A program made the position numbers and the translations under genes. Below the pieces are notes generated by a model. That model worked only from the letters and a program-made list of their open reading frames with translations, did not search any database and had not been told where the DNA came from. DNA of 64,000 bases from the NCBI GenBank assembly GCA_027186245.1, contig CP114483.1, forward strand, positions 4,040,001 through 4,104,000, in the 5' to 3' direction. Positions 37,742 through 49,383 of the stretch are shown one piece after another. The stretch is from Coriaria nepalensis. Its lineage: Eukaryota > Streptophyta > Magnoliopsida > Cucurbitales > Coriariaceae. Each line of letters opens with the position of its first letter. Positions within the stretch are counted from its first letter, which is position 1.

Positions 37742-38708
37742 TATGTCGGACAAAAATGAGAGCTCTCTTCAATATAATACTTTTCAAGCAAGAACTTCTA
37801 ATTAACTTCCTCACAAGATTCATCTTAGGACAGACAGGGTGTTAAATTAAGATTGTTATTACATAAGTCATGTTTAAAAGTTTCCAAGTAATGGATTAAT
37901 TTAAACAGTTTTCTTCAAAACGTTGATCTTTAGTGTCATTAAAAAAAAAATATTAAAAAAAAAATAATAATAATATATTTCAAAATATACTATATTTTGA
38001 ATCTCCATACTAATATTTACATTCTTCATAAAATTATTTAATTTTATTTCAATTTTAACTAATATACTATATTTTTTAAAATTTAGATAATAATTTTTCA
38101 GATAACTTTTTTTAAATTATAAAAAAAAAAAAAAATTATAATAATTCTTCAAAATTTATAAATTATTTCAACTTTTGTTTTATATTAAAGTGAGAAATAA
38201 ATATACTTTATTTATATTCTTGAAATTATAACTCATATATAATTTTAAATAACCAGTAAATGCTTTCTTTATTTAAATATATTTATATTTATATTATATA
38301 ATGCTCATCGTTGTGTAACTTTAAACCTTCTGTTCCATTTGAATGAAATAAAATTAAAAAAAAAAAAAAAAAAAAAAATCTCCTGTTTCATTCACATGGT
38401 GCAGGTCTGCGCTATGCACACATTTTTAGGTATTTTCATATGAACAAAAAGAATGACATTTCTTATATACATGCTTACTTTATATTTTGCATGTATATAT
38501 ATTATGTTGTATCATAAGTTTACTAATTACGTACGTAACTAGAAACTAGTATTAGGCTTGATTAGCCTTTAATTAATCGTATAAATATGTGAGTTTACTA
38601 ATGGTGTAAATTTACATCTTACCAACAAATCAAATGGTTTGATTACTAAGACATGTGTATTTCCTCTTTAGAGTTGCATATAAGACAACCTATATCTATT
38701 ATATACAT

Positions 38709-38759
38709 GTGTATGTATGTATGTATGTATGTATGTATGTATGTATGTATGTATGTATG
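38709..38759. repeat. (TATG)n microsatellite
   Basis: About twelve uninterrupted TATG units pass into ATGC units at 38757-38768. It is a likely length-polymorphic marker. Confidence 0.95.
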
Positions 38760-40083
38760 CATGCATGTTGATGCCAACATTCAACTTTGAGTTTACTTAA
38801 AAGTCTTAAACCTACATTTATGTATCCAACATGTACATGCATGATGCATACATAGAAACATACACACACAAAATGATATGGCAAAGTCCTCGATCCCATT
38901 ATATATATATATGAAGCCACACCATATAATGTTCGATTAAAACACTAGTACCAAAATAACTTTATTATATACATATAATATCATGAGTAGCTAGAGCTTT
39001 CCAGCATTTATATATATCGTATACTTGGATTCACGCGGAAGCATGCAGATTGGAGGAAGCCCTGGCACGCATAGTGTTTTTGGTTGATAAAGAGAATATG
39101 TTTGACAGTCCGTATAAGGTTTTGATTTTGATTCTCAGTAAATAATTTAACCTTATAATATATAATATGATTTAATTATTATATAAATTTATATTATTTT
39201 TCTCTGAATATATATGTCTTATTAAGAGATCTCCTTTTTGTTCTAGAACTTTCTTCTCATTTTATTTGATATTTTATGCAATTTATAAATGTATATATAT
39301 ATTATGAATGCATCCAACCAAAGGAAATGTAACGCCTAAATACTATTGGTAAATCATTAGATCATAACTTACATATTGACAAAATAAAATACTCTTGATT
39401 GTAGGAGAAAACTAGGAACGTATGGTTAATTAGTTGGAATAATCAAATCTTGCATGGATCACAATCTTGTTGATAATGTTCATGATTTCTAGAATCTCTT
39501 TAATAGTTAATTAGCCAAAAAAAAAAAAAAGCAAACACTTGGACTCTATTGATTTTGTTTACGAGCCTCGACTTATTAGGATAGGAGGAGTAATCTTCTA
39601 TTTTATTAAATGAGTTAATTTATTTTATTTAAAATCGTTAAATTTTAAACAAATAGATTTAATAATTTTAATTAAAATAAAATTAAATAAAAAATTTTAA
39701 TTAAATAATAATAAAATAATTTTTTACTAAATCAATCAAAACTTTTGATCTTTTTATATAACATCTAACAGTTTTAAATAAGATAGATTAATTTATTTTA
39801 GAAAATAGAATATTAGTTTCTCGAATCTCAACTTATCAGTGTTATTTCATTATCTTTTTTATACACAACAACAAGAAGATTACTTAGGATTTTGATGGCT
39901 CTTTTGTTTTTTGTTCTTTTTTTTTTTTTTGGGTAATTTTCATAGTTTTATTTCACTTTTTAGAAAAAAAAAAATTATAAAAACCATGAAAAAGGGGATA
40001 CGGATTTTAAAGCGGGTAATATAGATATTGTAGAGCTTCGTTTTCTATTTAAAATAGATTAACGGTCCCAAAAAATGATTGCC

Positions 40084-40235
40084 AAAATTTAAATTTAAAT
40101 TAAATTATATTACATATATAAATAAATTTAAATATATATAATTTAGATCGATCCAATCTTTACTTGATACTTAGTACATCTTTCTTTATTTCCTTTTCTT
40201 CTGAAAGCCCTTGCTACAAACCTATTTATGTATAC
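40084..40235. repeat. Left copy of a 130-150 bp direct repeat
   Basis: It is similar to 40953-41086 and shares TTTCCTTTTCTTCTGAA, then GCCCTTGCTACAAACC and TATTTATGTATA. The left halves of both are AT-rich (TTTAAATATATATAATTTAGA). Confidence 0.8.
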
Positions 40236-40952
40236 ATTATGACATGAAATAAAATCTAAATATATCTACTTCCAGGATGCGATAAATAAAAGGAATGAAG
40301 AGAAGAATGTATCAAATCCATGATAATGGATCGAGATTTTCACTCGGATGACAATTTGGTACTCTAATCATTATTTCTAAGAATGAATCTTAATGAATGA
40401 AAGACATATTTTCCCGAAGAAAAAACGACAACTATCATGTCGGACTTTAAGAGAATAAATTTGTCGAAGCGTAGAGATAATTTATGAGTGTTGCTCGATT
40501 TTTTAATGACCATTGATGATTGTTTGATTAGGTATTATTTGTGATAATTGTTGAGCCTCTTTTACATTCCACCTTGCTTCCTATTTATAATCCAATTTCG
40601 ACCGACTTGCTTGGTTGGGTGGAGATAATTTTGTCTTTTTTTCGGACAATCGAGATTGAATTTCTCGTGATTCTTGTATAGGTGATTTATTGTCAGTTTC
40701 ATATCACGCCACTAATCCAAATGATTTCTTCACTTTATTATAAATCACATACTTTAATCGAACGTACCTAAATTAAATCATATTCGATCAATTGAGATTA
40801 ATTACTACTTTGTTAAAATATTAATTTATAAAATATAAATCAAATCTTAATATAATTATTTATAAAATATTATATCATCAAATAAAATATATTTATATTA
40901 TTATTTTAATTAATTTATTAAATAATATAATATTTTATAAATAATTAAATAA

Positions 40953-41086
40953 AAATTTAATTTAAATTAAACTATATATTTAAATATATATAATTTAGAT
41001 CCAATCCCTAATATTGAGATACTTGTACAACTTACTTTATTTCCTTTTCTTCTGAAGGCCCTTGCTACAAACCTATTTATGTATAT
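40953..41086. repeat. Right copy of a 130-150 bp direct repeat
   Basis: It matches 40084-40235 with small gaps and a few substitutions, in the same orientation and about 0.87 kb away. It could mark a tandem duplication or the two ends of an old insertion. Confidence 0.8.
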
Positions 41087-43169
41087 CCTGCTGTTATATG
41101 CTAAAACTTCTGAAGCCCAAATTCCCGTTGGGCCTAAAGATTTGATATAAAAGCCCAACAAGGGATATAGAAAGTAAAAATATGTACCGCTTTAACATGC
41201 CGACATAATTAATGTTGGATCGGTATAAAGAGTATTTACGTACGGAAATTTAATTTAATAATTTAATAAAAATATATTTTTAAATTTTAATTAATTATTT
41301 TTCAGATAATTTTATTTCTGATTTTTTTTATTATATATTATTTAACTTAAATTTTGAATTTTTTTTTTAATAATTATTTAAATTTGAAAATTTATTTAAA
41401 CTTTTTTATATTAAAAAAAGAAGAAATAATTAATTTATATTTTTTAAAATTATATAATATTTATAAATAAAAAATAAAAAATAAAAAATAAAAATTGAAT
41501 CTGACTTTGAAGTGTTAAGTAAACAGGATTTTTGTCGTCTTTAAACAAAGTACCTATAATATATAATAAACATGATTTTTGTATACATCTTTATTAATCT
41601 TCATCTTAATCTTCCTTTATAATGAAAAGTTCATAATTCTTGAAAATGTCAATTATTGATAGTTTTCCTTTTTTGAGTAGTAAACATCAGTTAGTAATAC
41701 AAAATTAAGACCCTACAATTTGAGACCAAGTGTTCCTGTTTCATCTCTATGCCTTATTAATTAAAGTGATTAAGAAATTTTTGTCATTTAGTAGTACCCA
41801 TCAAGAAACATGAACTGGGTAGGACCCGACAGGACTTTCAATTCATGTTGGTGTTGAATCAACTTCATTACACAATTCAAGAAATACTTGATCTGATCTA
41901 CTGTTTTCTGATCCATGTTAATTGCTTAATTATGATAATATAACCTTTATTATTATTACATTTTAAGAATATAGTTCCTTGCATATAGAAGTATCATGAC
42001 TCTCCTAATTAACTCTCGAATTCATTAGAAAATCAACACATAAAAATGAGATTTATATACATATACATACACATATATAGTATAGGTTGGATCATATTAT
42101 ATTGTTCTTGGATTAGTTCTTAAATCAGTAGCTACAAGAGTATAGGTTATACCAATGAGCTAAGATTGTGTCACTTAAAGGATTCAACCTAAGAATCATT
42201 GTAGTAGAGATATTAATGAAAAGATTAGGATGTGATATTAATAATTATTTAATAAATAATAATAATAATAATAATAATATAATAATAATTAGAGGGGACG
42301 TTTGTGAATATGGATGAAGATGACCCCACGTGTGCAGCACATTGTCTGCTTTCAAGTTTCAACAAACTAAGGATTAGGTAACAACACTATTATTATCGCT
42401 TTAGAAATTAGTGATCTGTTAATTACTTTTGTACTAATCATTATTTTTCTTTCCCTTAGTTTCCTTGTAAGTAAGAATTTACAATTATCAGATCCATATT
42501 AACGATATCTAGTAAGTCCACCAATGGTTCACTGCCCCAATTTATCTCGGCCGACAAGTCCCCCACGTCTAGCCGGACGATTCGGATTCCCTTTTGATGC
42601 TCCTATAAGAATTTATCTTCGTCTTGGCATCTCTACCTGCTTGACTCGGCATATCGGCCGGCCAATATATAGTCTCTTCCGGCCAGCTCTATCTCTGCAT
42701 GGATCCATGCAATGACGCTATGCACATATCCCACTTTCCCTTCCGTATATCATATGTATATGGCAACATGCATATATGCATGTATGCAAGAAAAATGAAA
42801 TTCAAAGGGAGGGAGTAAGAGGGCACCATGCTCTTGTTCTGGACGTTATGTTGAAGCCATTGTTTAAGGTCCAGGGACTAGAATTTTACGAACTATTCAT
42901 GTCACTATGAGGTTTTAAGTTAATAAACAGTCAACGTGATATTAAGAACGGTCGGAAAATTAGGTTGATGGCCAATTTGTCTCTTCATACAAAAAGCTCA
43001 GTTTGAATTCTAATTTAATAAATTTATAAACTCTTTAATAAATACTTCACATTAATTTTAATATAATCAGATGCTAAAAATGTTAGTTTCGAAAAATCAA
43101 ATCCTAAACTGCTCCAAGTAAATTAGTCCTAGCAGTGTTCATGATTAACCTTACTGATTTTTAGAATGA

Positions 43170-43330
43170 ATGATCCGTATGTGAGAGGTAGTGCCACTGT
43201 CAGGAAGCCGTAGCGTTCACATCAATCGTCGTAGTGTTCGATGATAAGAACCGATGTAAGGCTGAGATGACTGAAGAAGAGTCAGATCTAGTGTCATGTG
43301 AGAGGTAGCGCTATTGTCAGGAAGCCATTC
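43170..43330. repeat. Local direct repeat of about 30 bases, 118 bp apart
   Basis: TGTGAGAGGTAGTGCCACTG (about 43178) and TGTGAGAGGTAGCGCTATTG (about 43296) are each followed by TCAGGAAGCC. The copies differ at a few positions. They lie at the 3' edge of the copia relic described next. Confidence 0.7.
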
Positions 43331-43439
43331 GGATGTCACCAAGGGTGAATATGAGACAAAATCGACATTGGCCCATTCTGAAGGGAGGTGAATAGACCAA
43401 CATGATGCTGACTAAAGTTTGAGCCAATGAAAGGCTGGC

Positions 43440-44395
43440 CTAAGTATTGACATGAGATGTGCATGGGAAAGTGAGTGGACTCAAAGAGAGTGACAACTGC
43501 TGGCCCATATAGCCCATTGCCCCATGGGACTTGTGCAACATCGATTCAGTTGAAGAGGGGCTTGTGATGCCATGGGTGGAGAGAAAGGTTGATGGTGCGG
43601 TGGCAGTGCGAGCGGAGCGACGACGCCACCATTGGTGCAAATTTTTTAGTACCAAAAGCAACAACGAACGGTGGAGTGATCGAGACGCTTATAGATTTAA
43701 CATGATCCATCTGTGCCGGTTTTCTGCCCAGAGTTCCGACCACCACCATCGCGATTGCCATGAAAATGACCATGAGAGGAGCCACGGTATGAGTGATAAT
43801 CTGAACTCCTTTTGGATTGAATGAAGTTTTGTGATTGAAAGGGTAACATAGTCATATTGTTCGTTAAGGTAGATTGGTTAATGAGATTGTACTGATATAG
43901 TCGTTGTTCATAAACTAGAAGTTTGCAACGGAGTTTCGAGAATGATAGAGAAGTGTCGCTATTTTTCATAGTTGTGACAAATTGATGATACTCCAGCAAT
44001 AACAACCCATTACGGAGCATACAAAACAGTCGGCTTTTCTTTAAGTCGGATATTCAAGAGTAGGTTATGAGATATCCATGATCTATGACGCTTGTAGGGA
44101 ACCGTCCACGTGTTGTATTAGATCGATGATAATGAGAATGAACTCTATCTGAAATTTTCAAATAAGGTAATTCATTCTATCGATACAAGTATATATAAAA
44201 CTAGTTATGTGTTGGATTGAAGTTATGTAACGGTGATGATACGATTGTGTTGGCAGGAGTTGAAACATTTGCATTGGAGGTCATGGTGGTGAGTGATGGT
44301 ATGATTGAAATTTGTAGTTCTTAAGAAGTCATGATTCAAGGAAGAATGAGTGAAGCAAAAAATGGCATTGACATATGGCTCTAATATCATAAAAT
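43440..44395 (-). mobile_element. Ty1/copia retrotransposon relic (gag region)
   Basis: On the minus strand, a degenerate primer-binding site like TGATATTAGAGCCATA (plant copia usually TGGTATCAGAGC) lies at about 44377-44392. It is followed downstream by an ATG (ATGACCTCCAATGC) and a broken gag frame. The 44020-43697 segment reads FVTTMKNSDTSLSFSKLRCK then LLVYEQRLYQYN, a typical UBN2/copia Gag block followed by a Gly/Arg/His-rich stretch. Further stops and frameshifts follow. LTRs and pol were not found, so this is a 5' fragment. Confidence 0.75.
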
Positions 44396-45645
44396 AGTAA
44401 ATACCGTAGAAAATATTTAAATATGTAATTATATTTTTGTATTAATAAAATATAATATATATATTTATATATATATATGAATAATTAGGATTATAATAAA
44501 ATATCATAATAAAAAATTAATTTTTATAATAAAATAACTAATACTAATAAAAGATATAATATATTTTCATATATATATATATCGACGATAAGAACAATGT
44601 TCTTGATGGATCATTAATTTAATTTAATTAACATTAATCAAAAAGCTAAAATACAACTAGAATACAACACCGCTAAGTACAAAAAAAGTCGTTTACTTAG
44701 TTCATTCTCATTGTTGTTTCCCTTAGATTATGATCTTAGTGTGTACATATCATTTTGTTGTTATCGATAAATTATTTTAATAATAATAATTATTATTATA
44801 ATAATAATTATTATTATTAATTGTGTCCTCAAACATCAATTTTCTTATAGCGATATTTAAGGTTTTAATTTGTTAGACGGGCAATAAAGATGATATTTAA
44901 TAACATGAGAAAATTTAATAAAAGTAGTAGGTTAAATAATACAACGATCACTACTATATGCTTAGCTGCTTAGCTCTCTACATAAACTATATATTAAATA
45001 ATTAATTTAATAAACATATAAACATAGAGCGTGACAGATAATTAGACCGTGTCGACATGCATGCATATAATAAGATGATATATATATTTTATATATGATC
45101 GATTGTTGTAATACAGGCGAGATAAAGTATCCTAAAAATTTATACTACTGCCCAATTGCATATGAAATAATCTCTATATATCATCTTTAGCCTATAATAT
45201 ATATATATATATATATATATAAACCTCCTAGAATGAATTTTGGTTTGAATTGATATTTAATTTAATTTAATTTAATTTAATTTAATTATTTATTTATTTT
45301 TCTGGAAAATGACTTGATACTTGAGTCAATACAATTGAGTTTTTGTAATTACTAATTATAATTTTGTAATAAAAATTCTACATTTTATAAATTGATTTTA
45401 TTACAATATAAATATAAGCAACTAGCTGGCTAGAGAAGACCTTAAAATTGGTTCTTGTTTTCTCTTCTTTAGGGCCAGAAATGAAGGAGTAAAATCCTGG
45501 TTTTGTCTTTCTCTTCCCACATCAAATCCCCCATCCTTCTCCTACTTTTCAAAGGTTTCCATTTCATTTCTACCAGAAAACTCATCTTTCTGAATTATAA
45601 CAAGAAATTAAACAGAGATTAAAGCTCTAATCTTGTAATAAAACA
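44396..45645. other. AT-rich spacer and IDD promoter region
   Basis: The part next to the copia relic might include its 5' LTR, but I could not find ends. It contains an ATTATT-type palindromic AT stretch near 44780-44820, an (AT)n run at 45196-45221 and a TTTAA pentanucleotide repeat at about 45258-45288. The last 250 bases are the presumed promoter and leader of the IDD gene. Confidence 0.45.
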
Positions 45646-47816
45646 ATGAGTATAAGTGGTAGTGAAGATGGGAGCGTTTCTAATTCCGAAAACCACTGCG
45701 AATTTGAAGGTGATCAACAAGTAGTACTGAAAAAAGATGATCAAGTGGAGATGATGATGATCAATCCATTTCATGGATCAAATTCCTTCTCAGCAACTTC
45801 TACTAATACTACTACTTCCACTAAGAAGAAAAGGAGCTTACCAGGAAATCCTGGTAATTATCTTAATTCTTAATTTTATATATATATATATATCATGTTT
45901 AAGGAAGTAGATTAAGATTTCTTGTTAATTTAATTATCTATAGTTTAATGTTATTTATTTTTAAAGTTATTACATCTCTTTTTGAAGTGAAGTAATTATT
46001 TTACCTTTGACCAAAAGGAAATGATGATTCAATTATTGGTTGGAGATTATGATCTTAATAATTGCACTAATTAATTAATTAATAATGAACTAATTTGATA
46101 GTCATTGTTTTCATTTTTGTAGACCCGAATGCAGAAGTGATTGCGCTTTCCCCGAAGATGCTAATGGCGAAGAACCGATTCGTGTGTGAGATTTGCAACA
46201 AGGGGTTTCAGAGGGATCAGAACCTACAACTTCATAGGAGAGGGCATAATCTGCCATGGAAGCTGAAGCTAAGAGCAAGTAATGAACTGAACAGGAAGAA
46301 AGTATACGTCTGTCCGGAACCCTCATGTGTTCATCACAATCCAGGTAGGGCATTGGGTGATCTTACAGGAATCAAGAAGCATTTCTCTAGAAAACATGGT
46401 GAGAAGAAATGGAAATGTGACAAGTGCTCTAAGAAATATGCTGTTCAATCTGACTGGAAAGCTCATTCCAAGACTTGTGGTAGTAGAGAGTACAAATGTG
46501 ATTGTGGCACTATCTTCTCCAGGTTGGTTCCCGTGCATGTTTGATACGTCAGTTTGATATTATCATACTAATTAAACATGATTCCGGATAATTTAAGTTT
46601 TGTGGGAATTGGGTCAAATAAGTAAAGCCTAATAAATACAAGATCTTCATCTAAGCAGACAGCTAGTTTTGGATGAAGTCTTGGTTTTGAATATGTGCCC
46701 AATAAGGTTAACATGTCATTGTCATTCCTACTTTTTTTTTAAACTGTTTGACATGAATCATTGAAGTTTGAAATAACATGCTGCCTGCTAAAACGACAAT
46801 TATAATTGTGTCAATATCAACTTACCTCATTGCCCATGTCACAGTGTTAATTTGTAGAGAACCCTTCTTAGTTTTTCCACCTGCCTTTTCAACACATGAA
46901 GTATTTATATGATATATGAATTGAAATATTTGTTAATATGTTATATTATATGTCATTGTAGATACGGGAGAAAACTATATATCAAGTAATAAATTTTTTA
47001 TCTTTTATATTGTGCAGGAGAGATAGTTTTATAACTCACAGAGCATTCTGTGATGCCTTAGTAAGTGAAGAAAACAAGAACAGAGCAAGTCAACATGACC
47101 ATGGAGAGCAAGTTTCTCGTATGATAGAAGAGCCAAGACTAAACATAGAAAGCAGCCAGTTACAATCTCATGATCTTCTAATGTCACAACTAATACCACT
47201 CATGAGCAGCAGCACCAATCAAAATCCCTCAAAATCAGGCAAATTAAGCATTTTCCCAAGTAGAACAAATAATAGTATCAGTAACAATGTGTCATCATCA
47301 TCAGCAGTAACAGCAACAAAAAATATGTTTGAAGCAAAACTGGGACTTGACCAATTGATATCAAGTCCAAGAAGCAGCCTCCTTTACTCAGCCACAGCGC
47401 TTCTTCAAAAAGCAGCTCAAATGGGTGCAGCTGTGAGTACTAGTGCTAGTAATGCTACTTCTACAAGCATTATGGCACCTTCTTCATTTGGTAGTCATGG
47501 ATTGTTAATGTCTCAAAATAACCAACCTATAGAAGGTACCATGTCGGATCATCATTTTTTCGATATGAATATGGGGTCAGGAGCTTTTAATGGGTTATTT
47601 GGTAGTCAAGATGATCAGAAGTACAACGATATCAAGTTTTTGAAGGATGTGAAGAATTTGAGCAATAATGTTTGCAGTAGTAGTACTAATGATGATCATC
47701 ATGAGGGGTTTTTGCATTGCGTAAATCCAAATGGGGGGTCAATGACATTGGATTTGTTGGGGAATGAAGGAGTAAGTTACCATGGCTCGGAATCTTTCCG
47801 GGACGGAGGATTTTAG
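45646..47816 (+). CDS. IDD: INDETERMINATE DOMAIN (IDD) C2H2 zinc-finger transcription factor
   Basis: Three exons (45646-45853, 46123-46522, 47018-47816) give 468 codons. After a Ser/Thr-rich N-terminus and a KKKR nuclear-localisation patch comes the ID domain, starting DPNAEVIALSPKMLMAKNRF. It has four fingers. ZF1 is C2H2 (CEICNKGFQRDQNLQLHRRGH), ZF2 is C2H2 (CPEPSC to HFSRKH), and ZF3 and ZF4 are C2HC (CDKCSKKYAVQSDWKAHSKTC and CDCGTIFSRRDSFITHRAFC). IDD proteins bind DNA with these fingers, and many partner GRAS proteins such as DELLA, SHR and SCR. The second intron splits ZF4 inside the FSR codon at phase 2, a usual IDD position. C-terminal family motifs are present: ATALLQKAAQMGA and TLDLLG. 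All finger Cys/His residues are intact. Which of the roughly sixteen IDD members it is cannot be decided. Confidence 0.95.
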
Positions 47817-48394
47817 TTAGGAATCCTTCATCTAAATCATGTGTCCTTCTTCTTTTATTTCTTGTAGTCATGAAGACTGATCAAGACAAGAAAATCAGCA
47901 AGAATCGGGTTTGGAGGGATTGACATGTAAAGGACTGCAAGTTTGAATCACTTTCAGCAACAAGGTTGAAGAAACAGTGGAATAAAATAAATGATCAGAT
48001 GTTTAGAAAAAAAAAGGGTTTCTTTTTAAATTTTCTATAGGCGTTTATTTCATAGGTAATAATAATGCTTTAGAGACAGTTTTGTGAAGATGGAAAAGAT
48101 GTCGTTTTAGCAAGCTCAAGATAAAGCAATGAGAACCACAGAAAAACTAGATAAGCACCATGGTTCCATGTAAGTGACAAACACAGCATAGCATAAACAA
48201 ATACATGACTCACAGATTCACCATGTCACGACCCAACAGATGATTTCAATTTCATCCTACTTTATGACTACATCACTAAGAGCTCAATAGAAATCTCTAC
48301 AATGTAATAGGAAAAAGGAAAAAGGAAAAAGAGAAATGGCATTGCAACATAGCTTGCAGTTATATGGAATGAAAAGTATGAAGATAATAGTTAT
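47817..48394. other. 3' flank of the IDD gene
   Basis: This is the likely IDD 3' UTR followed by non-coding DNA. No further feature is seen, apart from a GGAAAAA-type short repeat at about 48308-48330. Confidence 0.45.
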
Positions 48395-49076
48395 TCAGGC
48401 GCAATCTTCCCAAGGGCCCAAGGAAGTTTCCAGGGAGGTGGAATGAAGAGTATGCTACTAGGCTCTTTATCAATGCGAGGTTAATTTCAGGGTTTATATA
48501 TCCTGCAAGTTGGGTTGGTGATCAAAGGCTGTTATATAGAGCTGCTGAAAGGTCGGAGTCTGAAAGGTCACTCGACCCTCCACCCATAAACCATGCAGCT
48601 ACTGACCGACGTTGACGGAATATTAATGAGCCTGTGGTTGCATTCGGACCGCCTGGTACCACCGGAGAGCTCAATGTTAGTGTCATTGTTTCTCCGGTTC
48701 CCCTTGATTTCAAGTAAGCAACTATTTTGGAAGAGTCTACGTTTACTAAAATCGATGTCACAGGGTACCCACCAACTCTTAAAACTCATTATCATTGTTT
48801 GTGCCTTTTTGGACAGAATTGAAGCATTTGGAGGACCAGATGAGATGGTGAAGCCGTGATCAGGACCATTACAAGATCAGGCAAGCGACCAGAGGTTGAG
48901 GCAAGTTTGATACAATCAACTTTGAGGGAGGATTTGGAGAAGAATATCGAATACTACAAGCTGGAGTTTAGGGTTATCAGTCCATCGGACAGGAGGCACA
49001 AAATTGCCGTTTGCTGTGCTCGGGAAGGTAGATTTTCACCTTAAATGCTCAGGCGCCGGATTCTGTACGGTCAGGG
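48395..49076 (+). pseudogene. PsbP-domain protein pseudogene with a retained intron
   Basis: Frame pieces read as a PsbP/Mog1-fold thylakoid-lumen type protein: FIYPASWVGDQRLLYRAAER, VVAFGPPGTTGELNVSVIVS and PVPLDFK. Then comes an intron of 103 bases (GTAAGC at 48714 to ACAG at 48816), and after it IEAFGGPDEM. After a frameshift it continues AVIRTITRSGKRPEVEASLI, YYKLEFRVISPSDRRHKIAV and CCAREGR. A second frameshift exposes TLNAQAPDSV. A TGA stop lies at 48613-48615. No transit peptide or N-terminal exon is found upstream. The intron shows it is not a reverse-transcribed copy. PsbP-like proteins assist photosystem II in the lumen; this copy is broken. Similarity is judged from recalled family motifs. 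Confidence 0.78.
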
Positions 49077-49383
49077 GTGAAATCAGAATTTCATTTCATT
49101 ACGGATTCGTTTAGTCTCACATCCTGATGGAAAAACTAAGACAGAAAGCAACATACATTGCATTTTTTTTAGTTCTTTATAAATATTTGCATTTTTGTTC
49201 AACAGGCAAAAATATTAAAACCAAAGCAATCAAATTTCTAAATGTCTACAACTTTTTTCTGGGTTCTGAAACCCATAATTATATGTACATATACATTGAG
49301 GGCAAGTGGGCAACCATCTACTTCTACCACTTAATGAGTTAAGACTTCCTGTATCTACAATACTACTTAGTTTACACAGATTT
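49077..49383. other. Short spacer and 3' UTR of the JMJ24-like gene
   Basis: This is a 300-base AT-rich interval between the PsbP relic and the minus-strand JMJ24 stop. Nothing else is recognised. Confidence 0.45.

Larger units (their letters stand above)
35711..43140. other. Large gene-poor AT-rich spacer
   Basis: I found no gene in this stretch of more than 7 kb. It holds a 63 bp tandem duplication (about 37624-37740), a TATG microsatellite (38709-38759), a pair of direct repeats (40084-40235 and 40953-41086), an AAT microsatellite (about 42258-42290) and a GC-richer patch at 42520-42720. Short frames have no recognisable domains. Confidence 0.5.

Noticed and set aside
37575..37845. Frames with a repeated peptide on both strands
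   Set aside because: The repeat is explained by the 63 bp DNA duplication and gives mirror frames on the two strands.
38709..38768. CRISPR-like regular repeat
   Set aside because: It is a simple TATG microsatellite without spacers, in a plant nuclear genome.
48522..48795. Minus-strand 79- and 75-codon frames
   Set aside because: The plus strand carries clear PsbP-family motifs here, so these are antisense shadows.
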